A stretch of DNA of 64,000 bases from Micrasema longulum (GCA_022494885.1 JAGVSM010003414.1:372001-436000); one strand, 5' to 3'; shown: positions 33,780-44,862, numbered from the stretch's first letter. Notes: a model not told the origin generated them from the sequence alone. Numbers and translations are program-made.

Positions 33780-34265
33780 AAATTATTTAACACGTCTGAA
33801 TTATTGCTGGTGGAAACTTATTTATTATATTATTCTTTTGAAATTGATAAGAATATGCTCACATTACCATATCACGTAATGTCAACATACTCTGATTAAA
33901 ATATACAGACAGTTGAGTCTGTTGTAGGTGAAGTGAACAAACAGACATTTTAAAGGTAAGTCACTACATTTCTGTAATCAGTAAATTTAAAAAAAGAATT
34001 CCTGGTTTTTCATGTACAAAACACCCGTTTCATTAAATATATCAAAACGGTTGAGTTAAAAAAAATTAGGCAAAAAGCTCTTAGAATTTACTTTATAAAC
34101 AAAAATTTATTTATTTTGTCAGTTGGATCGTTTACCTGCAACGGACGAAATATTTTACATAAAAAAATTAAGTCCGTACCAAATACAGAAACTTAAATTA
34201 TTTTTATGAATAAATGCTAACTAAGCAACGTGTACGGTCGTTAATTTATTGATGTACCCCGCATT
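33780..34265. other. AT-rich stretch, nothing supported
   Basis: No gene, repeat copy or structured signal recognised. Confidence 0.35.
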
Positions 34266-34270
34266 TACAT

Positions 34271-34537
34271 AATTTCATTATCATCATTCCCTTTCCGGAC
34301 CGAATAACGCATAGGGCACTGCATTGGTACACCAATTGCAGCGTATCTTGATCCTTTTTGTTACATGACGGTAAGATGATCAATCTTACGCTTCAGGTAC
34401 AAGTCTAGGGACTGTGAAATATTCTAGTGTAAAAACGCCCTTTGTAATAAATATTTCATATCGACCTTGTCGGGAATCTAACCCGAGACCTCTTGCGTGG
34501 TAGGCAAACGCGCTGACCATTACGCCATGAGGCCGAC
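34271..34537 (-). repeat. SINE family A, full-length
   Basis: Minus-strand head GTCGGCCTCATGGCGTAATG, GGTCAGCGCGTTTGCC, B box GGTTAGATTCCCG (34471-34485), the CGACAAGGTCGATATG link, body (AGTCCCTAGACTTGTACCTG, AAGATTGATCATC) and 3' end (GCTGCAATTGGTGTACC, CCCTATGCG, ATGATGATAATGAAAT). One of two complete copies here; the other is 54558-54815 (plus). Confidence 0.9.
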
Positions 34538-34554
34538 AAAATATTTTTTATTTT

Positions 34555-34727
34555 TAAAGGAAATATTTGCGAGATTATGATTTACCCAAATATTATATTT
34601 TGACTGCCGTTTTCAACGAGTTGTAAATAACTCAGTATTAGGAAATGGGAATCAAGTTGGGTTAAAGTGAGATTCGAACCACGGACCTTTGGTCCGTGAG
34701 TCCGAGACACTAGCCACAGGACCACAA
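34555..34727 (-). repeat. SINE family C (tRNA-like head, different body)
   Basis: Minus strand: GTGGTCCTGTGGCTAGTGTC (A box), CGGACCAAAGGTCCGTGG, B box GGTTCGAATCTC, then a body ending AAATATAATATTTGGG and ATCATAATCTCGC. The end of the body is shared with 51728-51810. Distinct from families A and B in sequence outside the boxes. Confidence 0.65.
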
Positions 34728-34882
34728 ACAAATCAAAAGAAATAAAGCATATACAAAAATGCTTTGTATTTAGCTTGTAGGAGAAGAGGAAATATTCTGC
34801 TTAAAATGCATTGTTAAAGTTCACGTGTAATTTGAATAAAGTAGATTCTAGTTTCTAGTACCCACGTGAGTCACAGCTCAAT

Positions 34883-35248
34883 ATGGTCCCGACATTTCTT
34901 GTCCGTTGGTCTAGGGACGAAGATTGTACAAAAGTTGATCTTGACATATTGACTCGGAAAGCATATTCGTGTTTCTTGAGACACACATATGACCGACGCT
35001 TTGGTATGTATCAAACTGTTTTTTGTGAATCTCTAAAGATCAACGTACAACTCTTGTACACATGTTTGTCTGTATACACAACTACACGTTATGTCATGTT
35101 TTACACGTATTTGAATTCCTTTGCTAAAATTGAGCTTATTTTTTTTAGTTTATTTTTTCAAAATGTTTTTTGTACTTTGTTGATATCTGCGTTTCAAGAC
35201 GTAATAGAAAAACAGATAGGTATCTCAGCAAATAAGAAACATTTATGA
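34883..35248 (+). other. 121-codon open frame, probably chance
   Basis: Starts MVPTFLVRWSRDEDCTKVDL and becomes AT-driven (F, L, Y, I rich) in its second half. No domain or splice pattern recognised. Its first 45 codons have more balanced composition than the rest. Confidence 0.12.
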
Positions 35249-35390
35249 AACGACAATATGAAATTATAGGCCAAGAAATTATAGGTCTTACGTGTATCAC
35301 TACGCATGTGATCACTTCATTAGATATTCTACAATTATTCCAACTCCTGTTTTATAACCAAACAACTGTTGTGTCGTTTCTCGGACATTC

Positions 35391-35889
35391 ATGAATGCTT
35401 TTGGAAAAAAATACGTTTTTTCATTAATTTCATATTATATATTAGTTTATGATACAAAACATACGGAAATACAAAAATCTCGCCGAGCTTTTTTTTGTGG
35501 CTTTTTGAGATTAATACTTAAAATAGTACAAATATTTTTTTTAAAAGTAATTCTAAAGAAACCCTCAATATTCAATACGGAAAGTACATTTAAAATATTT
35601 AAGGTTCATACAGTAGACACTCTTTATAAAATAATTCCATTATACAAATATATAAAATAGAAAAAATAAGAGAATTTGAGATGAATAAGTCACTCAGATA
35701 CCAACATAATATTAAAACTCCTAAATTCCATTCAAGTCATGGTCAAAATTGCTTTGTCTTAAAAGGTGTAAAGAATTATAATAATCTTCCCAATGAACTA
35801 AAAACTATTAAAAATAACATATCACTAAATAAATTTAAAGTAAATCTAAAAAAAAATTTGAATACGTGTAAAAACTACATTAAATTTTA
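35391..35889 (+). pseudogene. CR1-like LINE, ORF2 C-terminus
   Basis: 35391-35660 contains KKPSIFNTESTFKIFKVHTV, DTLYKIIPLYKYIK. After one stop, 35681-35889 continues RYQHNIKTPKFHSSHGQNCF, VLKGVKNYNNLPNELKTI, NKFKVNLKKNL. The GVKxYNNLPxxLK block is the usual end of CR1/Jockey-group ORF2. The catalytic domains are absent. Confidence 0.7.
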
Positions 35890-36159
35890 ATTAGCATGAA
35901 TGTATTATATTTTTTTCTTTCTATATCTTATGTTTTTATTTTTTCTCATGTACTCGTATTTAAAATTTTACAATAAACAACTACAACAGTGTAAGTCACT
36001 CTCCAAGCACAAGAGTTAGTCTCCTTTTTGGAGAGTTACAGTGATAACATTTACTAGACGTGTAAAAGTAGATATGTATGGAATTTTTTTAAAAACGTGT
36101 ACGTTTTATGAAATTTATTAATAAAAAAATACAATATGAATTTTTAAAATATTTTTTAT

Positions 36160-36430
36160 TTATTATTATTATGGAAAACTTATACAGCGCCATTTTCGTA
36201 ATATAATATCTCAGGGGCGCTTTACAAAGTGATTATATAAAAACAAAAAATAAATAATTTTAATTTGTAATTTAAGATAAACAATGTACTTTGTCATCAC
36301 ATGCTAAGGATTTATTCAAATGATTTCGAGAACAAGTGGGTTTTAAGTTTTTTCCAAAACATAACTTCACTCTCACAGTTTCGCGCCTCTGCTAGGAGAG
36401 CATTCCATGGCGTAGGGCCTGCGACCTAGT
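36160..36430 (-). pseudogene. L2/CR1-like LINE, ORF2 end and 3' UTR
   Basis: Minus strand 36428-36312 encodes VAGPTPWNALLAEARNCESE, VMFWKKLKTHLFSKSFE and stop. GPTxWNxL..FKxxLKTHLF is the standard LINE ORF2 end. The 3' UTR finishes with GGCGCTGTATAAGTTTTCC and an (ATA)n/(AATA)n tail (36160-36175). Same family as 18793-19030. Confidence 0.85.
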
Positions 36431-36434
36431 CTTA

Positions 36435-37085
36435 CAATAGTACAAACATAACACCTTAATGTCCGTATATTAACATGCATCCTATTATTATTAAAATATA
36501 TTATGATTATTAACATTTCTGAACAATATATCTTTTCACAATAAAATTCAAAGTAAAAACTGTAAAACTTGGATTATTCAATTCATTAAAAAAAAATCAT
36601 CACATACCACGTATTATATACATCTACTTATATAAACAAACATTCTTATGTACATTCATCAAGAATATATAAAAACTCTTGATCGAGAAGCCCACTCCCT
36701 TATTTTACTCTTGCTACATCTTATATTTAAAATGAAGTCTGTTGGAATTGAATTAAAAATATAAGGTACCCTCTAACTTAGAGTTCCTCTTCTATATTTA
36801 TCACATATTTTATGGATCGCTTAAACCGTCATAATAAGTCGATCGAGTTTTATGATTGTTTTTGATAGGTTTTGAACTTTTAAATTACAATTATTAAAGG
36901 CTATTTTAACTATTAAATGTTATTAAGATATTGTTACATACTGACAATTTTCACACAACTCAATTTAATGAATGGGCAGAAACGAAACATTTAGGAATAC
37001 AAAAATGCTTTATTTAAAAATCGTCGAGCGTTATCGTTACGTGGGTTTAAATATAAGAAATAAATACAATTATGCACAATAAGTG
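36435..37085. other. AT-rich stretch, nothing supported
   Basis: No gene or repeat copy recognised. Confidence 0.35.
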
Positions 37086-37090
37086 TTTCT

Positions 37091-37186
37091 GGGTCATTAT
37101 GCAGTGTGTCACATCAACCCTGATGATGGACGCTGTAATAATCCGAAACGTCGGTAAATAGCACGAACGACACAGCATAATAACCC
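37091..37186 (+). ncRNA. Hammerhead-ribozyme-like fold
   Basis: CTGATGA (37120-37126) and GAAAC-GTC (37145-37152) sit in the order of a type I hammerhead core. The flanks pair: ACC with GGT next to the core, and GGGTCATTATGCAGTGTGTC (37091-37110) with GACACAGCATAATAACCC (37169-37186), about 15 pairs with two mismatches. Stem II is GGA/TCC with an extra T after CTGATGA. Stem III is only ACGT, which could close only between two molecules. The extra base and minimal stem argue that activity is weak or lost. It may mark a retroelement end. Confidence 0.35.
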
Positions 37187-37539
37187 TAAAAAACTTATCA
37201 TGCATCTGAACGGCCGTGAAAAATTAAAAAGTTTAATAAAATGATGTATTGAAACTTGATTTCATCGATTGTTTTACCCCAGCGTTCTCATCAGTAATAT
37301 TTAAATTATTGAATAATATGATTTATGATACCGGAAATTTTAAGTATTAAATTTAATTTATGCATCGTACAAATCCACATGACATGGTAAAATTAAAGTG
37401 GCTTGATTTTTACTGTACATATTTTTTATTTATATAGTGGCTACTCTCAGCTAATGAAATGAGCCTAAAGGTGGTTGGAGTTCTTTTGTAAAAAATTTAG
37501 AAACAAAAGACGAGTTATACCTAAATGCACAAATTTGGA

Positions 37540-37600
37540 TTTATCGGTGACCGGTTTCGTCGGTTTTATCGGCTTCACGACATCTTCACGACTGGTATCT
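37540..37600 (-). repeat. GAAACCGGT-type motif, second
   Basis: Minus strand: GTCGTGAAGATGTCGTGAAG, CCGATAAAACCGACGAAACC, GGTCACCGATAAATCC. Like 19597-19645 it combines GAAGA and GAAACCGGT. It faces the hammerhead-like fold at 37091 in opposite orientation, 350 bp away. Confidence 0.4.
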
Positions 37601-37749
37601 TTTTATTAAATTAAAAATATTACATAAACATTTAAACCTTCAATAGTTTTTCCAAACTTGTAGATTTATGTGTGACTCGTTTTTTGTATATATAATTTTG
37701 TACAATGAACTTCCACAAATAAATTTTATTAACAAATTTGAGTGTAGTT

Positions 37750-38065
37750 GTATATTAGTTATGATAACCAACAATGAAGTATTACGTAGAGCCAATACTA
37801 ATAGAGAACTATTCACCCCTGTGAAGCTCCGTAAGATTTCATATTTTGGCCATGTGTTGAGAGGTGATAAATATGCCATATGCTTGTCATGAAGGGGAAG
37901 ATCGAGGGACGTAGAGGGATCGGATGAAAACAGCTTTCCTGGCTTCAAAACATCCGAGCATGGACCAGGATTAGAACTGTGGAGGAGCTGTTTCGCACTG
38001 CTCAGGATAGGGAAGCTTTCTCCCAAGTGATCGTCAACGTCAGGGGGACCCGACATGACATGTGA
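37750..38065 (+). pseudogene. RTE (BovB-like) ORF2 C-terminus
   Basis: 37770-37890 encodes NEVLRRANTNRELFTPVKLR, KISYFGHVLRGDKYA. After a frameshift the sequence reads KGKIEGRRGIGRKQLSWLQN, IRAWTRIRTVEELFRTAQDR, EAFSQVIVNVRGT. The GKIEGRRGxGRxxxSWLxNIRxWT block is characteristic of RTE/BovB proteins. One indel and stop near 37890; no upstream domains. Confidence 0.85.
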
Positions 38066-38394
38066 AGAAAAAATATATTAGTTTTTTATAATGGAACCCT
38101 AGGTATGCCGCAAACGTACTTCCGCATTTTCTCTCTGGATTATCGCACTAGATCGATATCCTTATCGTTTGTTTTTGAAAAACATATCTATTGTCTTTTA
38201 TTGGAGCTAGGACCATCCAAAAACCCTTCAATGCGCCTAGTTTTATCTGCCGTCTTCTGACGTACCTACCGGAAATGATGATAAAAAAATTCAAACATTC
38301 GATAGTCAGATGGCAGATGGAACCGGGAGGATCAGAAGATGGATCAGAAGAGCTTCAATAAGACTTAATTTTGTCCACAAACTAATATATTTTA

Positions 38395-38575
38395 TTACAA
38401 TATTTGAGTTTGTCCAAATGTTTGTAGACAAAAGACTGGATTTCACCGCCTCGGAAGTCATTTAAGATTAACAAATTACAAAACAGCCAATGGCAGGTCA
38501 TACGCCCTGTAAATGCCTATACTTCCATATTCCCTTCTTTAAAATATTTTGCATCCCTGTTGTAATTTGGTAAAA
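38395..38575. repeat. Family E foldback, shortened
   Basis: Plus H (38399-38475: ATTTGAGTTTGTCCAAATG, ACTGGATTTCACCGCC) is followed at once by minus M (38476-38575: AGCCAATGGCAGGTCATACG, CCCTGTAAATGCCTATACTT, TTGCATCCCTGTTGTAAT). Again an inverted junction, here within M. Confidence 0.75.
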
Positions 38576-39035
38576 TATTTTAGTTTTAATTTTTAATAAC
38601 TAATTACCATTTTAAAGTATGCTGTTTTTTATGTACTTTAACTATCATCAAATACCTATTTATCAAACCGATTTTCTCCGCATATCCTCTTAAGAAATAC
38701 GTTTTTTAAAATCGGTGGCGTGCTGTTTTGAAATGCCGTCACAATTATCCATAGATTCAAAAAACCTATATGATATTGGATCCGGTTTTTGAAAAAAATA
38801 ATCCGCTAATAATGGCAATTAAACAGTCAATTTTATTGTGGTATTCCTTTCGTGGCACGCAGATAAATAATACTAATCGTGCATTACCAATTTCCACAAA
38901 TGAAAATCTCCAATTTTCCCGTCCAATAAACGCTCCTCATACAATCGTGACTGATGCCTTCTGGCATGGCATAGAGAATGTTACATATCGACCATTGATG
39001 ATTCGACCGGTTCAGATATATAAATGCTTAATTTG

Positions 39036-39640
39036 AACTGAATTTGTTGCAACAGAGGGGGGAAACACTTTTGAGAAGGAAAAATGGAAGTCTAGGCATT
39101 TACAGGGTTTATGACCTGTCATTGGCTGGTTTAAGTGGCAACTTTACTTGCTGTGTAACATTCACCATTCTCCCTATGTTTAAACATCCATATTTCCTGA
39201 ACTCTTCCATGCGTTGACTTCACGTTTTTTTAAAGCCAATCAACAGGTTTATGTAAGCCCAAACAGATTGACATTAATGAGTATATATATATAAGAACTT
39301 AATCTAAACAGTCTTAAAATCTATTTAAATTTCCAAATGGCATAATCTAGGCGGACATGGCAAGTGTTTCATCGCGGGTCAGGAGTGACAAAACCGCTTG
39401 CTTCTTTCGTCGACTTTTGTGAAGTAAAAGAGCTAAAACCTTTATCATGTGGGTGAGATTCATCCGTCTAAACCAATTCACCAACGCTACTTAGCAACGC
39501 CTGAAAACGATTTAAAAATTTTATATTTCTTACACCTCCATTTCTGTCTGTTGCAACAAATCAAGGTCTAAACATTTCCCTAGGGAGGAAATCCAACCTG
39601 TCTACAAACATTTGGACTTACTTAAAACGTTGTGAGGGTG
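39036..39640. repeat. Family E, M-tail-H' copy with a 190-bp insertion
   Basis: M (39040-39215: GGTTTATGACCTGTCATTGG, CATTCACCATTCTCCC) and tail (39411-39540: AGCTAAAACCTTTATCATGT, GAGATTCATCCGTCTAAACC, GCAACGCCTGAAAAC) are plus. H is minus (39585-39637). ATTTGTTGCAACAGA near 39045 pairs with TCTGTTGCAACAAAT near 39555. An unrelated block at 39221-39410 splits M and tail, bordered by CGTTGACTT and CGTCGACTT. Confidence 0.78.
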
Positions 39641-39649
39641 TGAGGCTGG

Positions 39650-40004
39650 ATTCATTTGGTTGGGATGTTTTGAACCACCACCCGTATTCCCCCGACTTGG
39701 CGCCTTCAGGTTATCATTTTTTTACCTCCCTGAAGGCGCACATGGGTGAAATTTAATTTTCGACCGCCGAGCAGTTGCAGAAAGAGATTCTAAAGTGGGG
39801 GACGTAGCCGGTGGGGAGAGTTCTTCGAGGAGAGCATAAAGAAGCTTGTGCCACGGCTCATCGCATGCAATAAATGGGATGGCGATTATGTAGAAAAACA
39901 GTCAACTAGTGTAGCAACCATATACCACATTTTTTTCTCAAATACATTTTTTCTAAAAAAATATACAAATCTAGTTTACTTTCTTTCTGAGCAAGCCTTG
40001 TAGA
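39650..40004 (+). pseudogene. Mariner transposase C-terminal fragment
   Basis: RLDSFGWDVLNHHPYSPDLA then PSGYHFFTSLKAHMGE is the third catalytic-Asp region of a mariner transposase, but Asp is replaced by Gly (PSG for PSD). After stops, EFFEESIKKLVPRLIACNKW then DGDYVEKQ gives the typical end. A different lineage from 27059-27649. It starts right at the family E end, so the upstream part was removed or displaced. No clear left inverted repeat. Confidence 0.82.
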
Positions 40005-40030
40005 ACCACCTTTAAAATGAATATTCCGTA

Positions 40031-40350
40031 TTGACCCTGTCAGGAATCGGACATAGGACCTCAATCATGGTAGGCGAACGTGCCAACCATTACTCTACGA
40101 GGCGGACCACTTATGTTTAGTCGATTTACTTTTTCAGGATTTTTACCCGAGAGTAGTCATCGAATCTAAAACACGCGTCCAAGGTTCCGATTCTATTATA
40201 CACACATAACTGTATTCTTTATCCGCCCGTATAAAGATACAAGAAGGCAAGATGGTAAGTCTTCAGCCTAAGAACTATTTAATATTACTATGCTGGGAAT
40301 TGAACCCGGACATCAAAGCGATTTGACTTGAGCCATTATATGACAAAGCC
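40031..40350 (-). repeat. Composite SINE with two tRNA-like segments
   Basis: Minus strand order: tRNA-like 1 (TATAATGGCTCAAGTC, B box GGGTTCAATTCCC, about 40345-40285), the shared module (40235-40132: GGATAAAGAATACAGTT, TTTTAGATTCGATGACTACT), then tRNA-like 2 of family A type (GTCCGCCTCGTAGAGTAATG, B-like GTCCGATTCC, 40110-40031). This is the only copy here with both tRNA-like parts. Confidence 0.7.
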
Positions 40351-40359
40351 TCACATTTG

Positions 40360-41220
40360 TAAGAACCACGCAGAATACCAATACGAGGGAGCTATCGAAG
40401 AATGTATACAAATTGGATATGGGAAGATGGTCAGTGATCGCCACACTCCTTTTTTTAAAATTATTTATATCGGAAGTGATCTTTTAAACATGTGATCCAC
40501 GAATGCCAGGATTCTGGGAACTTGAGCGCATTCCTGTTTAGGGAAACCAAACGTTGCTTCCATCTGAAATATACTTTAAAAGAATATCAAATGGTTTAAC
40601 CCTTTCATACTCGGTGTTCATTCATTTAATCGGTTTTTATTATTTTTAAACTCATACTCAGGTTGACAGCTAATATACATAGATATCAGTTAATATAGAT
40701 ATCAAGCGGCCAGTGGGCCGCATAGCGGTGGTATCTACCAATTATCTACAAAAGCTGCTCTTTGGACATCTATTTTATTTTGTTAACCATAATGTTGAAA
40801 CATTATTTATTTGTTTTTTTTATTGCGTACTTAACTTACTTGACAAATTTACTACTCTGCTTTATGTTTACGTTTATTTTTTGTAAATTGATTGATATGT
40901 ACATCTCCCTTCCCCTCCTTATTCTCTCTTCAAGCATTCTTGTCCTTATCCCGCCCAATTTACAGAACTTAATGTTCTTCAAATAAATATTTAAAAATTC
41001 TTTGATTATTGAAAAATATTAACGAGTATATGAAAATAACATTTTGTTGTGTATAAACTTATATGTATGTAATATATTTTCTTTACTAACTTTGTATACT
41101 TTGTGGAAATCTGTTATTAGTTCTGAGTTTATACACTATATCTGTTTGCTTACTATAAATATTTATGTAGAACGGTTGATTTCCCAAATAAAATATTTAA
41201 AAAAATAAATATCATTTTAA
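40360..41220. other. AT-rich stretch, nothing supported
   Basis: No gene recognised. The open frame at 40762-40986 is hydrophobic through AT bias only. Confidence 0.3.
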
Positions 41221-41224
41221 CTTG

Positions 41225-41645
41225 CTAGAATTCCACTCGTCCATGCGCTTTGTAGCTGCACGACGATTGGTAATCTAGCTTCCATATGTAAATGTTATTA
41301 ATTTACAAATACCTTAATTTTGTAAATGGAGTCTAGAATCCCAACTGTCCATGCGCTTAGAATTTGCAAGACGTGTTGTAATCTTACCCCTCTTCATTAT
41401 TAATTTATATATATATTTCTAATTTCATTAGTTTAATTAATTTCTTTGTCAATAAAAAAAATGTGTAAATGGGGGCTAGATTTCTTACCGTCCATGCGCT
41501 TTGTAGCTGCAAGACGTGTTGTAATCAAGCGTATATTTGTTATTACTTAAATTGATCTTAATTAGAAACGAGGAATTCTTCAGCGCCCTTGAGGGTTGCG
41601 TGATTTTCACAAAAATGGCGCTATAATTATTATCTAATTATATAC
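41225..41645 (+). repeat. LINE-like 3' end built of three tandem units
   Basis: Three units, each with CTAGA(A/T)T, a CCATGCGCTTTGTAGCTGCA-like core and GACGTGTTGTAATC (41228, 41331, 41478), are followed by CAGCGCCCTTGAGGGTTGCG and AAAAATGGCGCTATAAT. The end resembles the L2-like 3' UTR at 18965-19010. A second copy with the same layout is 58228-58575, there preceded by ORF2-like codons. Confidence 0.75.
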
Positions 41646-41767
41646 ATATATATCATAAAACAAGATACACAATAAGAAAAAAAATTAACAGGCATATCCT
41701 GTTCGCGGGTTTACTGATCTATTCAGTTCGCACGAATGCATGCACAAATTATATACAACGTATCTAA

Positions 41768-42085
41768 CCATTTCGCTGTTTCCCCGTAAGGGTAGTCAGA
41801 TAGATAGAACACCATATCACTATGTATTTGCATGAAAATCTCGGTTCCTCTACATTCATACATCTTATCATGCACGCACTCCGATTATTCTGACTTTTGT
41901 CATGTCCATATTCAATGTCCGTCTTCATGTCTTTCTCGGTCTTCCTCTGTTTCTGCATCCATTAACATTCGCATCGTAAATCTTTTTAGCCGTTCTTTCA
42001 CTGTCCATTCGCTCTACATGTCCAAACCAACGCAGATCTCCTTTCTTGGTTTTGTCGATAATGCTTATCTCAGCCTTACATAATA
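41768..42085 (-). pseudogene. RTE-like LINE C-terminus and 3' end
   Basis: Reverse complement: ATTATCGACAAAACCAAGAA, CGTTGGTTTGGACATGTAGA (RWFGHVE), GAAAGACATGAAGACG, GATGTATGAATGTAGAGGAA and TACGGGGAAACAGCG. Same family as 32894-33628. The frame is broken. Confidence 0.8.
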
Positions 42086-42089
42086 CACA

Positions 42090-43735
42090 TTCATACATAT
42101 ACGCCTACAATATTCTATAGAATAAATAAGACACAATTTAAATAGTTCAGGATAATACACAAAAAGAAAACTTATTTTACTAGCAATTTAGCTAATGCAC
42201 AACTCTTTCCATGACTTACTTTTTTGCATGTTTTTTAAGGGTGTGATTGGTTCTGGGGCTTCTCATGTCTGTAATATCATTAGTAAATACATTGTATAAT
42301 CTAGGGGCAAAGAAGAGTACATATTTTTGTCTTAATCTAGTAGATGGAAGGATACTTAGATATTGTGGTTAAGGTTAGGATTTTAAAGTCATTAATTTTA
42401 AGATTCATTTACTCCCGTACCTGCTGAAATCAAAAAGAGGTGGGTTTATTCTTTTCATTTCTGGTGTCCCTAACGTGTCTTTATTTTTCTGCTTAAATTA
42501 GTAGTCGGCATTACACATTCATTTTTTATTTGACCGCGGCTTCTAAACCCGTATTCTGTCGATGCTTCGTTCCATAAGTTTAGTCGTATCGAATGTAGCG
42601 GGATCGAGAAGAAAATAGGATTTTGATTGCGTTAGAGTGAGATGGATATATTTTAGGGATGCGAACGACCTTACGAAACGTATCCCCATTGTAATACGGG
42701 CCGGTCAGCTTCTTTGTTATGAAAAAAGTCCGCCATCCTTCCAAACGATATTTTATGTAAGTTTTAACTATATTTCACTTAATTAAAACTAATTTGATGT
42801 AATGAAAATACTAATAACACATATACTCGTATAATTATTTTTTTCAATTTATTTATCGGTTTGAGACCCAGCGTTAACTTAAACAATATGTGACGTAGCC
42901 AACCGTTTATCTTCCGCTTGACAGTTTAACAGTTCCTACGTCCTCTTATATATTTTCCCCTTATAAATTAAAACTACAACCATTAAAAAAAAAATCTAAG
43001 ACTTCTAGTTTCAAAACTCAATATTTTTTCATTACTTACGTATAAACGGTAGATTTATTTTTAAAATCCATGTATACATTCTTTGTTTTTTTTTCTTATG
43101 GACTCGGCGTTTCCTTTGTATATTTTTATTTAAATGTACGTAAATTTGCTTTTGTACTGAGACGTATCAAAATAACACGGTTCGTGTAATTACAATGGTT
43201 TTATTCAATAATCTTTGTGAGATACCTCTTATTTTCCCTTTAGTATTTTTCGGTAAGTGTTTGGCGCGTGATCTTTTAGAACGTGATTTTAGTCTCCATT
43301 TTAATGGCAATCAATGGGATTTTATTAAACCCCTTGACGATCTGATCACGGCCAAATTCGTCATAAGATGTCGTGGTGCATGGAAGATTATTTTCACATG
43401 ATTTTCCCCTTTGTCTCTATCCCCTTGAGAAATTTCGGTGAACCACCTGAAAACGTAAGAAGTCCAAATTACTTTCTTTTTTTTTTTTAAACTTTTACTT
43501 TGTTTTATTTTCGTATTTATATTTACCCTTAAAAATATTGAATATTCGTACAGCTATTTGATTACATTTTAACCCTTTTAAATTTGCCGTTTTTGTTATA
43601 TCAAACTAAAAAGCACTCACCAAAAATATGTCAGTGAAATTCTGCAATGTAAGATCCTTAGAATGAGAAATTCGAACTCTATTTGTTCATATTTTTTTCC
43701 ACTATAAACTATGATTAATAACAAAAATAATTTTC
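42090..43735. other. Mostly unassigned; one coding-like frame
   Basis: 43195-43401 is open (CLARDLLERDFSLHFNGNQW, ITAKFVIRCRGAWK) with slightly more balanced composition, but no motif. The rest is AT-rich without recognisable repeats. Confidence 0.2.
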
Positions 43736-43737
43736 CT

Positions 43738-43805
43738 TTATTTGGGTTAGCCGTGCCAAAGACACTTAACAATATATTTTTTGAAATATTTTTACATGTT
43801 GCATA
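43738..43805. repeat. Short dispersed repeat (copy 2)
   Basis: CCGTGCCAAAGACACTTAAC and TTTTTTGAAATATTTTTACA match 18710-18755. Class unknown. Confidence 0.5.
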
Positions 43806-43924
43806 TCGCTTCATTTACTCAATATACTTAGTTATTATATTAATAAATAAACTATAATATAATCAGTTGTAACGATGAATACATAAAAAAACTCAATGTT
43901 AGTCAGTTTTAACTTTAAAATATG

Positions 43925-44246
43925 TTAAAATATTACAACAGAGATTAAGAACATTTTAGAGAAGGGAATATAGAAGTCTAGGCAGCTACAGGGCTTATGA
44001 CCTGTCATTGGCTGGTTTAAGTGGCCATTTTACACACTGTGTAACATTCACCATTCTGCCCATATTTGAACATCTATATTCCTTTAATTCTGTCATAAGC
44101 CCTGTAGATGCCTAAACTTCTATATTACCTTATCTAAAATGTTCTTAATCTCTGTTGTAATATGTCAATATTAACGGCTCCCCAGGGAGTTAAATCCAGC
44201 CCTTGTATAAAAAAATTGGACAAACTGAAAATATTGTTTAAAATAT
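43925..44246. repeat. Family E foldback (M then M'-H')
   Basis: Plus M (43930-44090: GGGCTTATGACCTGTCATTG, CATTCACCATTCTGCCC) turns at TGTCATAAGCCC (44094) into minus M and H (to 44246: CTGTTGTAATATGTC, CTCCCCAGGGAGTT, GGACAAACTGAAAATATTGT). The palindrome spans about 320 bp. No coding sequence. Confidence 0.85.
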
Positions 44247-44862
44247 GTATTTTTTCCTATTCTCTTTGCTTGTCGAAAACCCTTTTAATTTTTTTTTCGT
44301 TTTATTGATCTCTAAGTACATCAAAATATTTTTATAAACAAAATCTTAAATAAGAAGACCGCTGGATTCTTTTTTAGTTTATCATAATCAAATTAAGGAT
44401 ATTATTATATCAGAGCTACACGTTAGAGAGCTTTAACAAAATTGAACGTTAGGCGTCAATTCTATATCGCTTCTCAAAGCTAGAAAATCTTTACAAATAT
44501 TTAAAGTCGAAGATCGTAACGTGATTTTTTGCAAAAAGTAACATTTGTTTTTTTTGTATTTTATATTGGATTTATAGAATTCGCGCAACCAGCAACTCAA
44601 ATCCGGATCTAACTAAACATCCGAAGGAAGCTTTTTTCTATTTCCAGATCGTGTTACAACCTTTTTCACTTAATTTTCCAGCATTCAAACACATCATCAT
44701 GAATCAGGCTCAACAAAGGCACTTCTAGATTAAGCGTCACATGTTTTTTGAAAGGATTTTTTCGATACCAACGTATTCAATAATCGGCTTCATTCACGAA
44801 ACTGCGGATTCTCATAGATCCCTGACAATGGATTCGATCTCGTGATATTTTCAAATTACGTC

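Noticed and set aside
34660..34727. Possible tRNA gene on the minus strand with good A and B boxes
   Set aside because: The ends do not form a 7-bp acceptor stem and the sequence continues into a repeat body shared with 51728-51810; read as a SINE head.
34883..35248. 121-codon ORF, the longest forward frame without LINE or transposase similarity
   Set aside because: Second half is low-complexity F/L/Y; kept only as a weak entry.
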